Positions 8,658 through 16,519 of a DNA stretch of 64,000 nucleotides are shown one piece after another. The translations under genes and the position numbers were made by a program. The DNA is from DATBLQ01 sp036555325 (GTDB lineage Bacteria; Pseudomonadota; Alphaproteobacteria; Rhizobiales; Aestuariivirgaceae), in NCBI GenBank assembly GCA_036555325.1, contig DATBLQ010000019.1, positions 73,482 through 137,481 of the forward strand, given 5' to 3'. A model generated the notes under the pieces. It saw only the letters and a list, made by a program, of their open reading frames with translations. It searched no databases and was not told the DNA's origin. Numbering within the stretch: the stretch's first letter is position 1; each line of letters starts with the position of its first letter.

Positions 8658-9602
8658 ATGAATTCCATTTTTGATTATGCAGACACGCGGCCGCGTCCGG
8701 TCGAATGGCCAACCTGGCTAGCGCTTGGGGTTTTCTGGCTTTGCTTCGCCGGGCTTACTTTATTTCACAACGGCCTGCCCTGGTGGATAGTAACCCCGCT
8801 TGGCGCCTATCTCGTCACGTTTCACGGTTCGCTGCAGCATGAGGCCTTGCACGGACATCCGACGCGGAGTTCGTCGCTCAACGAGCTTTTGGTTTTTCTT
8901 CCGCTGTCGCTGTGGATCCCCTACCGGCGGTACCGGAGACTGCATCTGACACATCATCGGAACGATCAGCTCACCGATCCGCAAGAAGATCCGGAATCCT
9001 ATTACCTCGATCCGCAGAGTTGGCAGAAGACAAAGGCACCGGTGAAGTGGCTGTTCACTATCAACAATACGATGTTGGGCCGGTTCGTTCTGGGTCCGGC
9101 CATCGCCACGGTGAGGTTCGTGGTCTGCGAGGCAAAGCTGATCATCGCGGGAGATCGGGAGGTGCTGAACGCCTGGATCCTGCACGGGCTCGGCATCTTA
9201 CTTCTGTGGGTATGGATCGCTGGGGTTTGCGGGATGTCGATGTGGTATTACATCTTCGGCATCGCCTATTGGGGCAATTCCCTCACGATGATGCGCTCCT
9301 ACGCAGAACACCGCGCGCATGATGCTGCAGGCTGCAGGGTCATCATCGTGGAAACGAATCCGCTCGTGAGCCTTCTCTATCTGAACAACAACCTGCATAT
9401 GCCGCATCATGAACTGCCGCGTCTGCCCTGGTACAAGCTTCCCTCCTACTACCGCGCCAACAAGGAGAGGCTGATCAAGGAGAACTGCGCCTATCTGATG
9501 CGCGGCTATCTTGAAATTGCGCGGCACTGGCTTCTCAAGCCGAAGGAGCCGGTGGCGCACCCCAATATGCAAAGCCTGCCAAGGATCAAACAGTCATCTT
9601 AA
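8658..9602 (+). CDS. Fatty-acid-desaturase superfamily protein
   Basis: 314 residues from the ATG at 8658, which has a GGAGG Shine-Dalgarno at 8645-8649. The three histidine boxes of membrane di-iron desaturases and hydroxylases are present: HEALHGH (61-67), HLTHH (96-100) and HMPHH (about 247-251), among several hydrophobic membrane stretches. The enzyme would sit in the inner membrane and use O2 to desaturate or hydroxylate a lipid-like or other substrate. The third box, HMPHH, differs from the classical acyl-CoA desaturase HxxHH context, and the family also includes carotenoid and alkyl hydroxylases, so the substrate is open. It is followed after 16 bp by an FAD oxidoreductase gene. Confidence 0.85.
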   Translation: MNSIFDYADTRPRPVEWPTWLALGVFWLCFAGLTLFHNGLPWWIVTPLGAYLVTFHGSLQHEALHGHPTRSSSLNELLVFLPLSLWIPYRRYRRLHLTHHRNDQLTDPQEDPESYYLDPQSWQKTKAPVKWLFTINNTMLGRFVLGPAIATVRFVVCEAKLIIAGDREVLNAWILHGLGILLLWVWIAGVCGMSMWYYIFGIAYWGNSLTMMRSYAEHRAHDAAGCRVIIVETNPLVSLLYLNNNLHMPHHELPRLPWYKLPSYYRANKERLIKENCAYLMRGYLEIARHWLLKPKEPVAHPNMQSLPRIKQSS

Positions 9603-9618
9603 CGGGAGAGAACCGGCA

Positions 9619-10965
9619 ATGGATATTTCGCTACCAAAGTCAGCCGCCTATGTGGTGATCGGAGCCGGCATGCATGGCATGTCGACCGCCTGGCATCTGG
9701 CGATGGCGCTGGAGAAATCCGGCAAGGGCAAGGGCTCGCAAGTGGTTTTAATCGACAAGACGGGCCCCGGCGCCGGCGCTACGGGCGTGGCTTGCGGCTG
9801 CGTGCGGAACCTTTACATGACAACGCCGCTGCACAAGATCCTGCGACATTCGGTGGACGTCTGGCAGTCCGATCCGGCGAACTTCGGTTTCCAACAGGTC
9901 GGTTATGTGTCGGTCGGAGAGGCCAATCAGGAGGCCGATTATGAGAAGATGCACAAGAGCCAGAACGCTGCCGGATATCCTTCTGACATGTATGCCGGCA
10001 AGGACGCCAAAAAGTTTCTGAAGTCGGTGTGGCCCGACTTCAACGTGGAACGGGCAGATGTGGTCTTGCACGAGAAACCTTCGGGATATGCGGGGACCCA
10101 CCTTGCGGTGCAGGGACTGCACAACAAGTGCATGCAATGGGGAGTGCAGTGTATTTTCGGCCCAGCAGTCAACGGCTATGAGATGCAAAACGGCCGTATC
10201 AGTGCGGTCAAGACGACACATGGAGACATAAAGGCCGATTGCGTGGTCATCTGCGCCGGGGCCTGGGTAACACAGCATTGGAATTGGCTTGGACTGCCGG
10301 ACAAACTCGACCTGCGCTATTCGGACGGCGGAGTGAGCAAGGATGTCGACATGTGGACCTACTGGCGACTGCTCGAGGGAGAAGTTTATCTCAAAGAGGG
10401 CGAGCGCTACCGGACCGCGGATGACCGAGATCCTCCGGTCTTGCATGTGGAGCTCATGAATGCGCCGGTCATCACGGAGGACGGCCGAGAATTCCCGGAC
10501 AAGCATTTCTACATGTATGTGCGATATGCGGCGGAGCGCGTCGGGGCACCTGGCGTGCAGGGCGGTACGATACCCATCAAACTCGGTCCGAAAGCGGTGC
10601 TCGATCCCTACGGGCACAAGAGCGAACTCTATCAGGCGGACCCATGGTTCGAGGATTACTACATGGCGACGCTTGCCTATCTGTTCGACAGGTTCAAGGG
10701 TTACCAGGGTCAGTTCAAGCATCGTCCGAACGGCGGCGTCGGTGCCTTCACGCCGGACAACGTGCCGATCTTCGATTGGGTCAAGGACAACGCCTACATG
10801 ATCGCGGACTCAAACCACGGCTACAAGATGATCGGCGTGGGCAAGCTCGTTGCGCAACACCTTGTCACCGGTGACCCTTCCCCGGACCTCGCCCCGTTCG
10901 CACTCACCCGCTATGCGCAGGGGCTGACCTTCGGCGACCGAAACAGCAATTGCCCGTGGGTTTAG
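9619..10965 (+). CDS. FAD-dependent oxidoreductase, DAO family
   Basis: 448 residues. The start ATG at 9619 has a GGGAGAG site 8 bp upstream; in-frame sequence further 5' overlaps the desaturase and is a shadow. An N-terminal dinucleotide-binding motif VIGAGMHGMSTAWHL and a C-terminal FDWVKDNAYMIADSNHGYKMIGVGK segment are typical of D-amino-acid oxidase/sarcosine oxidase-beta-like flavoproteins, which oxidise secondary or tertiary amines. The motif region GAGATGVACGCVRNLYMT has an unusual cysteine pair. The gene is likely co-transcribed with the desaturase and controlled by the divergent XRE protein. Substrate unknown. Confidence 0.85.
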   Translation: MDISLPKSAAYVVIGAGMHGMSTAWHLAMALEKSGKGKGSQVVLIDKTGPGAGATGVACGCVRNLYMTTPLHKILRHSVDVWQSDPANFGFQQVGYVSVGEANQEADYEKMHKSQNAAGYPSDMYAGKDAKKFLKSVWPDFNVERADVVLHEKPSGYAGTHLAVQGLHNKCMQWGVQCIFGPAVNGYEMQNGRISAVKTTHGDIKADCVVICAGAWVTQHWNWLGLPDKLDLRYSDGGVSKDVDMWTYWRLLEGEVYLKEGERYRTADDRDPPVLHVELMNAPVITEDGREFPDKHFYMYVRYAAERVGAPGVQGGTIPIKLGPKAVLDPYGHKSELYQADPWFEDYYMATLAYLFDRFKGYQGQFKHRPNGGVGAFTPDNVPIFDWVKDNAYMIADSNHGYKMIGVGKLVAQHLVTGDPSPDLAPFALTRYAQGLTFGDRNSNCPWV

Positions 10966-11085
10966 CCGGTTTCGCATGTTTGCGTGGCCACTCTTGCGGC
11001 TTGACCGTCGACCCGGGGCGGCCGATTCAGTCGATGTTTTCGGGCCGAAGAGTTAGTTAAGCGCAAATTAAGGACTCTCGCGGCA

Positions 11086-11115
11086 CTCTCCCAGCTGCTT
11101 AACCCTTTGGGAGAG
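11086..11115 (+). promoter_or_regulatory. Hairpin that could mask the Shine-Dalgarno of the YLDPGTGS gene
   Basis: CTCTCCC at 11086-11092 is perfectly complementary to GGGAGAG at 11109-11115, with a 16-nt loop. GGGAGAG is also the best ribosome-binding site for the ATG at 11123 (7-nt spacing). Folding would hide the site. The remaining 120 bp back to 10966 show no gene. Confidence 0.45.
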
Positions 11116-11122
11116 ATGCGAA

Positions 11123-11341
11123 ATGGTCCTGCTGCTCGCCGTTTGGCTGTGGTTCGGCACAACCCAATCTGCCTATGCCTATCTCGATCCGGGAACAGGC
11201 AGCATTCTGCTCCAAGCTGTCATCGGCGGCGTGGCGAGCGGACTCTTCGTCATCAGACTGTACTGGCGCAAGTTGAGAAGCCTGTTCAGCACGGGTGGGG
11301 ATGATGAGCATTCACGCAGCGAGAATTCGCGACGCAAATGA
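11123..11341 (+). CDS. Small membrane protein with YLDPGTGS motif
   Basis: 72 residues. A hydrophobic start (MVLLLAVWLWFGTTQSAYA) reads as a signal peptide or membrane anchor with likely cleavage after AYA. The conserved motif YLDPGTGSILLQ follows, then a second hydrophobic segment (AVIGGVASGLFVIRLYW) and a basic, polar tail. I recognise the motif from small proteins encoded beside sulfatase-like and methyltransferase-like genes in other proteobacteria; I know of no assigned function. Its TGA overlaps the ATG of the next gene by 4 bp, so the products are made together. The Shine-Dalgarno can pair with upstream sequence. Confidence 0.75.
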   Translation: MVLLLAVWLWFGTTQSAYAYLDPGTGSILLQAVIGGVASGLFVIRLYWRKLRSLFSTGGDDEHSRSENSRRK

Positions 11342-12735
11342 TCAGGCCTTTAGCCGATGCCGGCTCCTTTCGCGACCCCAGCGGACGGGTTTACCAGGCG
11401 GGAGGGGAAATCTATCGAACCGTGTCGCGCAAGGCGGCGGAAGAGTTCGCTCACGTGCGAGCATGTGGTCTGCTTGAGCAGCTGATTGTTGAAAAAAAGG
11501 TGGTGGCGACGGAAGAAGTCGATCACAGCGTGCTTAAGCAGGCGGGGATCGACACAGCGACCGTGCTGCGGCACGAGCGAATCCCCTTCGTCTCGTATCC
11601 TTACGAGTGGCCGTTCCAGCTCCTGAAATCCGCCGCGCTGCTCCACCTCGACATCCAGATCGAAGCCTTGAAGCACGACATCGTGCTCTCCGATGCCAGC
11701 GCGTACAATGTTCAGTTTCGCGGCATTAAACCAATCTTCATCGACGTTCTGTCGTTCAGGCGGTACCGGGAAGGAGAAGTTTGGACGGGGCACCGGCAAT
11801 TCTGTGAGCAGTTCCTCAACCCGCTTCTGCTCGGCTCGCTGTTCGGCATTGCACACAACGATTGGTATCGCGGACGGCTGGAAGGGATTCCGACCGACAG
11901 TCTTGCGGACCTCATGCCCTGGTGGCGCAATCTGTCATTCAACCTCTTCACCCATGTGACATTGCAGGCGCGTTTGCAGCGTGCCGCAGGAGCGGGCGGA
12001 ACCGACCATATCGAACGCGCCCGGCAGACAAAACTTGCCAAGCGATCGTATATCGCCTTGCTCGAGCAGCTACGGCATTGGATCGACGGGCTTAGACCCT
12101 ACAAGTCGGGCGCCACCGTATGGCAGGACTACGCCGAGAACACCACCTATGAGGAGGAGGAACGAGCGGCCAAGCGTCGATTCGTTTCGGCGTTCTGTCA
12201 GAAGACGACGCCCGGTATTCTCTTTGATCTTGGCTGCAACACGGGCGAGTATTCAGAGACGGCGCTCCTATCCGGCGCCAAGCATGTGGTCGGCTTCGAC
12301 TACGACCAGGGGGCGCTGGAGCGGGCAATCGGCAGAGCCAGGGGGAAGGCGCTCGATCTACTGCCGCTCTACCAGGATGGCGCTAATCCTAGTCCGGATC
12401 AGGGGTGGATGGGCTGCGAGCGAGCCAGCGTCAAGCGCCGCGGCGGAGCGGACGCACTCGTCGCGCTTGCTTTCGAACATCATCTGGCAATCGGCCGCAA
12501 TATTCCGCTCGACCAGCTCGTCGTGTGGCTTGTTGGGCTGGCGCCCAAGGGCATTGTCGAGTTCGTGCAGAAGTCCGATCCCACCGTGCAGCAACTCTTG
12601 GCACTCAGGGAAGACATCTTCACAAACTATGGGGCTGAGGCCTTCGAGGCGGCTTTGAAGAGCAACGCCCGCATCATCGGCAGGGAGCAGGTATCGAGGA
12701 GCGGACGCACGCTCTACAGCTACGAGCGCAGATGA
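11338..12735 (+). CDS. Two-part protein: kinase-like N-terminus and SAM-methyltransferase C-terminus (NoeA-like)
   Basis: 465 residues. The C-terminal half carries a class I SAM-binding motif, ILFDLGCNTGEYSETAL (about residues 294-310), followed by HVVGFDYDQGALERAI. The N-terminal half (about 1-200) contains DIVLSDASAYNVQF followed by PIFIDVLSF, which resembles the catalytic loop and metal-binding segment of kinase-fold sugar or lipid kinases; I infer this from motif pattern only. Proteins of this shape have been compared with the nodulation protein NoeA, which modifies surface saccharides. The gene overlaps both neighbours by 4 bp (ATGA on each side), so it belongs to a tightly coupled envelope module. 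Confidence 0.7.
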   Translation: MIRPLADAGSFRDPSGRVYQAGGEIYRTVSRKAAEEFAHVRACGLLEQLIVEKKVVATEEVDHSVLKQAGIDTATVLRHERIPFVSYPYEWPFQLLKSAALLHLDIQIEALKHDIVLSDASAYNVQFRGIKPIFIDVLSFRRYREGEVWTGHRQFCEQFLNPLLLGSLFGIAHNDWYRGRLEGIPTDSLADLMPWWRNLSFNLFTHVTLQARLQRAAGAGGTDHIERARQTKLAKRSYIALLEQLRHWIDGLRPYKSGATVWQDYAENTTYEEEERAAKRRFVSAFCQKTTPGILFDLGCNTGEYSETALLSGAKHVVGFDYDQGALERAIGRARGKALDLLPLYQDGANPSPDQGWMGCERASVKRRGGADALVALAFEHHLAIGRNIPLDQLVVWLVGLAPKGIVEFVQKSDPTVQQLLALREDIFTNYGAEAFEAALKSNARIIGREQVSRSGRTLYSYERR

Positions 12736-14330
12736 TGAGACGGCTTATGACCATTCCGCCGTACGCCTGGACGCTGGCATTCCTGCCGGGCTTAAGAGTC
12801 TTTGGCGGCAATATCGAACGCCTTTCGGTTTCCTGGTTGTTCTTTTGCCTTGCCGTTTCTTGCGCAATCTATTTTGCCGGCCGGGCGATCCTCAGGGCGA
12901 TTGTGAAGGATCCCAATGTCGCAGACCTTTTATGGGGGTTGTTCTTCGTCTGCGTCATGGTGGGCGGTTTCTTCTTCCCGACCAGGGGCAACGAGCTTTT
13001 GTGGATCGGATTGTGTGCAGCGGCGGGCGTGGCAGTTGCCTCCGCAGTACCGTTGAGGCGCATCGCGGCCGGAGCGATAACGGTTTTTGCCGGTGTGGGA
13101 TGCGCGGTGCCGGCGTTGCACATGCTGACATCGTCGGTGTGGTTCGAACGCCCGGCAATACGGCAGATGACGGCTCATGCCTTTGCGGAGCTGCCGCAGC
13201 CGTCAGCTGCCACTAAAGCCGACCGGCGCGATATCTACTACCTGATCTTCGACCGTTATGCCCGGGCCGATCAGCTCAAGGATATCTACGCTTTCGACAA
13301 CTCATATTTCATTGAGCAGCTCAAGGCGCGCGGCTTGCATGTGGCGGAACAATCCTTTTCCAACTACCAGCGAACAACCCACTCGCTGATTTCCTCGCTC
13401 AACCTCGACTACCTCTACGGTCTCGATGGCGAAGCTACGCAAGACTCGCAAGATTGGCTGCCGCTCTATGAGATGTTGCAGGACTTCAGACTGCGGCGTT
13501 TTCTCGACCAGCAAGGTTATCGCTTCCACTTCTTCGGCTCCTGGTGGGAGCCCACGAGGCTCAATCGTCTCGCCGATGTAAACCACAACCTTCTTGCAAT
13601 CCCCGAGCCTTTCCGCGTCATGCTCGATCATTCGCTCATTCCTTTTCTCACCCAAGCGGTGGGAGTGAGAGTGTTCGATCATCGGCTGGTGCAATGCCAA
13701 CGCTCGCAGCGCGCGTTCGCAGAGCTAAGAGAGCTCGCTGCAAGCCCGCACGAGGGTCCGCGGTTCATCTTCGCCCATTTGCTCGTTCCCCATCCTCCGT
13801 TCGTGATGGACAAGAACGGCCGCTGCATCGATGCCGAGGAAGCACGGACGCACACGAGGGCAGAAAACTACACTCAGCAGGTTCAGTATACGAACCGGGA
13901 GATTTTGAAGTTCCTCGATGTGGCGCTGGGCGGGCCGGGAGCGAAGCCGATCATCGTCATTCAGTCCGACGAAGGGCCCTGGCCGAAACGCTTCGCCGGC
14001 GATGAAATCACGACGCTCGGCATGGACGTGACTCCCGCCGACTGGCGCGAAGCGACGCGCGCGGAACTCGTGGAGAAAATGGCCATCCTCAATGCGCTCT
14101 ATCTGCCCGACCGGACCCTGCCCGCGCTGTCGGAAACAGCAAGCCCGGTCAACACCTTCAGAACGGTGCTGCGGGAATATTTCGGCGTTCCGCTTGCGCC
14201 GTTGGAGGATCGGCAGATCATCTTCGAAAGCGCGCAACGGCTTTATCGGTTTCACGACGTGACCGAGGAGCTGGCGGGAGGTATCGCACGCTACCCGGCG
14301 CGCGGGAGAACAGCGCAACGGCCCCAGTAA
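12732..14330 (+). CDS. Membrane-anchored sulfatase/alkaline-phosphatase superfamily protein
   Basis: 532 residues. Four or five hydrophobic segments fill residues about 10-135. A soluble domain follows that starts DIYYLIFDRYARAD, the metal-binding entry of the sulfatase/phosphoethanolamine-transferase fold, then SFSNYQRTTHSLISSLN with Thr/Ser candidates for the nucleophile, and later FAHLLVPHPPFV and VIQSDEGPWP (metal ligands D and H). The layout resembles periplasmic phosphoglycerol or phosphoethanolamine transferases acting on surface glycans. With the YLDPGTGS protein and the methyltransferase it probably decorates a cell-surface polymer; that role is inference. It starts inside the previous stop (ATGA). 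Confidence 0.75.
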   Translation: MMRRLMTIPPYAWTLAFLPGLRVFGGNIERLSVSWLFFCLAVSCAIYFAGRAILRAIVKDPNVADLLWGLFFVCVMVGGFFFPTRGNELLWIGLCAAAGVAVASAVPLRRIAAGAITVFAGVGCAVPALHMLTSSVWFERPAIRQMTAHAFAELPQPSAATKADRRDIYYLIFDRYARADQLKDIYAFDNSYFIEQLKARGLHVAEQSFSNYQRTTHSLISSLNLDYLYGLDGEATQDSQDWLPLYEMLQDFRLRRFLDQQGYRFHFFGSWWEPTRLNRLADVNHNLLAIPEPFRVMLDHSLIPFLTQAVGVRVFDHRLVQCQRSQRAFAELRELAASPHEGPRFIFAHLLVPHPPFVMDKNGRCIDAEEARTHTRAENYTQQVQYTNREILKFLDVALGGPGAKPIIVIQSDEGPWPKRFAGDEITTLGMDVTPADWREATRAELVEKMAILNALYLPDRTLPALSETASPVNTFRTVLREYFGVPLAPLEDRQIIFESAQRLYRFHDVTEELAGGIARYPARGRTAQRPQ

Positions 14331-14341
14331 TCGTTGGTGTC

Positions 14342-14425
14342 GTCATGCGCGGGCTTGAGCGCTTCGCATCGCGGCGACACTTGCGCGTCAGCGTAAAGAG
14401 ATGGCCGGATCAAGTCCGGCCATGG
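14342..14425. repeat. REP-like palindromic repeat, copy 3
   Basis: It begins GTCATGCGCGGGCTTGA, contains AAAGAGATGGCCGGATC and ends GTCCGGCCATG, matching the copies at 5838 and 33339. It occupies the first part of the 356-bp gene-free stretch 14331-14686. The middle of that stretch (14430-14630) shows nothing I can name. Its last 50 bp hold the two inverted repeats listed separately. Confidence 0.7.
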
Positions 14426-14637
14426 CAGTTGAGGGAAAGCGTCGGTCTCCTCACCCGACGCTTCGAGCCGGAGAAGGCGCAGAGCAAGCTCGCGGCCAGA
14501 ACGAGCATCGAGGCCTCGTAGGGCGGGGATTGGCGAGCCTGGGGATGCGACGTGCAATTCAAGTTGCTCTAGCGCGCGTCCAATGGCTATGATCGCCTCA
14601 AGAGCACAAGAAAAGTCCGAAGTCCAAAAAGGGTGGG

Positions 14638-14658
14638 CCGCCGACGACTGTGCGGCGG
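14638..14658 (+). terminator. GC hairpin upstream of the ABC operon (terminator or attenuator)
   Basis: CCGCCG (14638-14643) and CGGCGG (14653-14658) form a perfect 6-bp stem with a 9-nt loop, followed by ATTTTCTCTT. This resembles an intrinsic terminator placed 28 bp before the first transporter gene. It could end transcripts from upstream or attenuate the operon. Confidence 0.45.
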
Positions 14659-14660
14659 AT

Positions 14661-14677
14661 TTTCTCTTAAAGAGAAA
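14661..14677. promoter_or_regulatory. 17-bp perfect palindrome before the ABC operon
   Basis: TTTCTCTT-A-AAGAGAAA has 8-bp arms around a single central A. It ends 9 bp before the ATG of the first permease gene. A dimeric regulator could bind here, or the arms could form the run-off region of the adjacent hairpin. Chance occurrence of a perfect 8-bp arm palindrome right at a gene start is low but not excluded. Confidence 0.5.
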
Positions 14678-14686
14678 TGGGACGAG

Positions 14687-15619
14687 ATGCTGCCGCTTAT
14701 CGGTCGACGACTGGGAATGATGATTCTCATCATGTTGGTTTCATCGTTCATTCTTTATTCGTTGTTCGAATCCGACAAGGACCGGGTGGTGATACAGGCC
14801 ATCGGACCCTACACGTCGGAAGAACAGCGGCAGGCATGGCTTGACCAGAGGGGCTATAACGAGCCCTTCCTGGAGCGATATGTCGGCTGGGTAGGCCGCG
14901 CCTTCAGAGGGGATTTCGGCACCTCGGTACAGTTCGACAAGCCGGTCATGGAGGTGATCCTGCCGAGATTGATGAACACCGGCATACTTGCGCTGTGGGT
15001 CTTCAGCCTGACCGTCATGATTTCTCTCGTCTTAGGGGTTCTTTCGGGAATTGCCGAGGGCAGCGCCATGGACCGGTCGATCTCATTCGTCTCGGTGCTG
15101 ACAACCTCGGTGCCCGAGTTCGCTTCGGCGACGTTCCTTTTGGCGATCTTCGTCTTCTGGCTGGGCTGGCTGCCTGGGACATCTTCCGGACCCGGCGCGT
15201 TCTTTCGCAAGGAACTGATACTTCCCGTTGCGGTTCTGGTGATCTTCAACTTCGGCTACTACACGCGAATGATGCGCGCCTCGATGGCGGAGGTGATGAA
15301 TTCGCAATATGTGCGAACGGCAGTGCTGAAAGGAATGCCGTTCCGGCGGGTTGTGTTGAAGCATGCCTTGCGGAACGCGCTCATCGCCCCTTTCACGGTG
15401 ATGGTGCTGCAGATCAATTATCTCCTGTCGGGCGTGATCGTGACAGAGGTGGTGTTCGCCTATGACGGGTTTGGACGGCGGCTCTACGAGGCCGCTCAAT
15501 TCAACGATGTATTCGTTGTCGAGGCATGTACGATGGTGGCAGTGGCGCTTGCGGTTGCCACCCAGTTCATTTCCGAGATCGGGTACATGATTCTCAATCC
15601 ACGCATCCGGCTGACATAG
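14687..15619 (+). CDS. ABC transporter permease, DppB/OppB type
   Basis: 310 residues from the ATG at 14687 (in-frame upstream sequence has only a GTG at 14633 and crosses the inverted repeats). It has six hydrophobic membrane segments, and the EAA loop signature is seen around VRTAVLKGMPFRRVVLKHALRNALI, typical of the first permease of peptide, opine or nickel importers. It forms the membrane pore with the next gene product. The operon order (permease, permease, fused ATPase, then an FAD/GcvT oxidoreductase) suggests import of the substrate of that oxidoreductase. No solute-binding protein gene is present. Confidence 0.88.
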   Translation: MLPLIGRRLGMMILIMLVSSFILYSLFESDKDRVVIQAIGPYTSEEQRQAWLDQRGYNEPFLERYVGWVGRAFRGDFGTSVQFDKPVMEVILPRLMNTGILALWVFSLTVMISLVLGVLSGIAEGSAMDRSISFVSVLTTSVPEFASATFLLAIFVFWLGWLPGTSSGPGAFFRKELILPVAVLVIFNFGYYTRMMRASMAEVMNSQYVRTAVLKGMPFRRVVLKHALRNALIAPFTVMVLQINYLLSGVIVTEVVFAYDGFGRRLYEAAQFNDVFVVEACTMVAVALAVATQFISEIGYMILNPRIRLT

Positions 15620-15626
15620 GCCCCAC

Positions 15627-16517
15627 ATGACCGACCAAGCACTGCCGCTCCCTGCTCGAAGAACAACTTTCGAAAAGCTTCTTGCGGCGATAGCGCTGCT
15701 CAAGGAATCGCGCATCGGCATGATCGGCCTTTGCATCGTGCTGTTCTTGCTCGTTGTGGCGATCATCGCGCCAGTGCTTCCGATTATGGACCCGTTGAAA
15801 CAATATTCTTCCCATCTTCTCGCCAAGCCGATGACCGAGGGTCCGGACGGAGTGTTCTTCTGGCTGGGGACAGACGATCTGGGGCGCGATCTGCTGTCGC
15901 GACTGATCTGGGGCGCGCAGCGCGTGTTCATCTGGGCGGGGCTGGCGACGCTCAGCGCCTACACCACCGGCATGCTCATGGGCGTTGCCGCGGGCTATCT
16001 CGGGGGACGCTGGGACGATATTTTGAGTTTCATCGGAAACCTGATCATGTCGTTTCCCCTCATCGTGCTCTATCTGGTCATCATCGGCCGCTTCGGGGCG
16101 ACACCGCTCAACATCATCGTGGCGGTAACGCTTGCCACGGGACCGCAGGTGATGCGCATCGTGCGAGGTATCGTGCTCGACCTAAAGACCCGCGACTATA
16201 TTGCCGCCGCACAGGTGAGAGGCGAGCATCCGATCTATATCATGCTCGTCGAACTTTTGCCGAATGCGCGAGGCCCTCTCATTGTCGATGCCTGCCTGCG
16301 CATGGGATATGTCACGATCACGATCGCCCTTCTCGGCTATCTGGGGCTCGGACTGCCGCCACCCGATCCCGATTGGGGCAGCATGATCAATGCCGCGCAG
16401 AAGTTCGGCTCCTTCGGCGCCAATGCGATGCTGTGGCCAGCCGCTGCGGTGTCGACCATGGTGCTCGGCCTCAACATGCTGGCCGACGGCTTACGCGAAA
16501 TTTCGCTGAGGGACTAG
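15627..16517 (+). CDS. ABC transporter permease, DppC/OppC type
   Basis: 296 residues starting 7 bp after the previous stop. The N-terminal segment (IGMIGLCIVLFLLVVAIIAPVLP) and the LGTDDLGRDLLSRLIWGAQRV block are diagnostic of DppC-type second permeases of peptide-class importers. The EAA loop reads YIAAAQVRGEHPIYIMLVELLPNA. It partners the permease encoded just upstream in the inner membrane. Confidence 0.9.
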   Translation: MTDQALPLPARRTTFEKLLAAIALLKESRIGMIGLCIVLFLLVVAIIAPVLPIMDPLKQYSSHLLAKPMTEGPDGVFFWLGTDDLGRDLLSRLIWGAQRVFIWAGLATLSAYTTGMLMGVAAGYLGGRWDDILSFIGNLIMSFPLIVLYLVIIGRFGATPLNIIVAVTLATGPQVMRIVRGIVLDLKTRDYIAAAQVRGEHPIYIMLVELLPNARGPLIVDACLRMGYVTITIALLGYLGLGLPPPDPDWGSMINAAQKFGSFGANAMLWPAAAVSTMVLGLNMLADGLREISLRD

Positions 16518-16519
16518 GA

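Noticed and set aside
9748..10722. 324-codon minus-strand ORF
   Set aside because: It is a shadow of the FAD-oxidoreductase gene with no recognisable domain and no ribosome-binding site.
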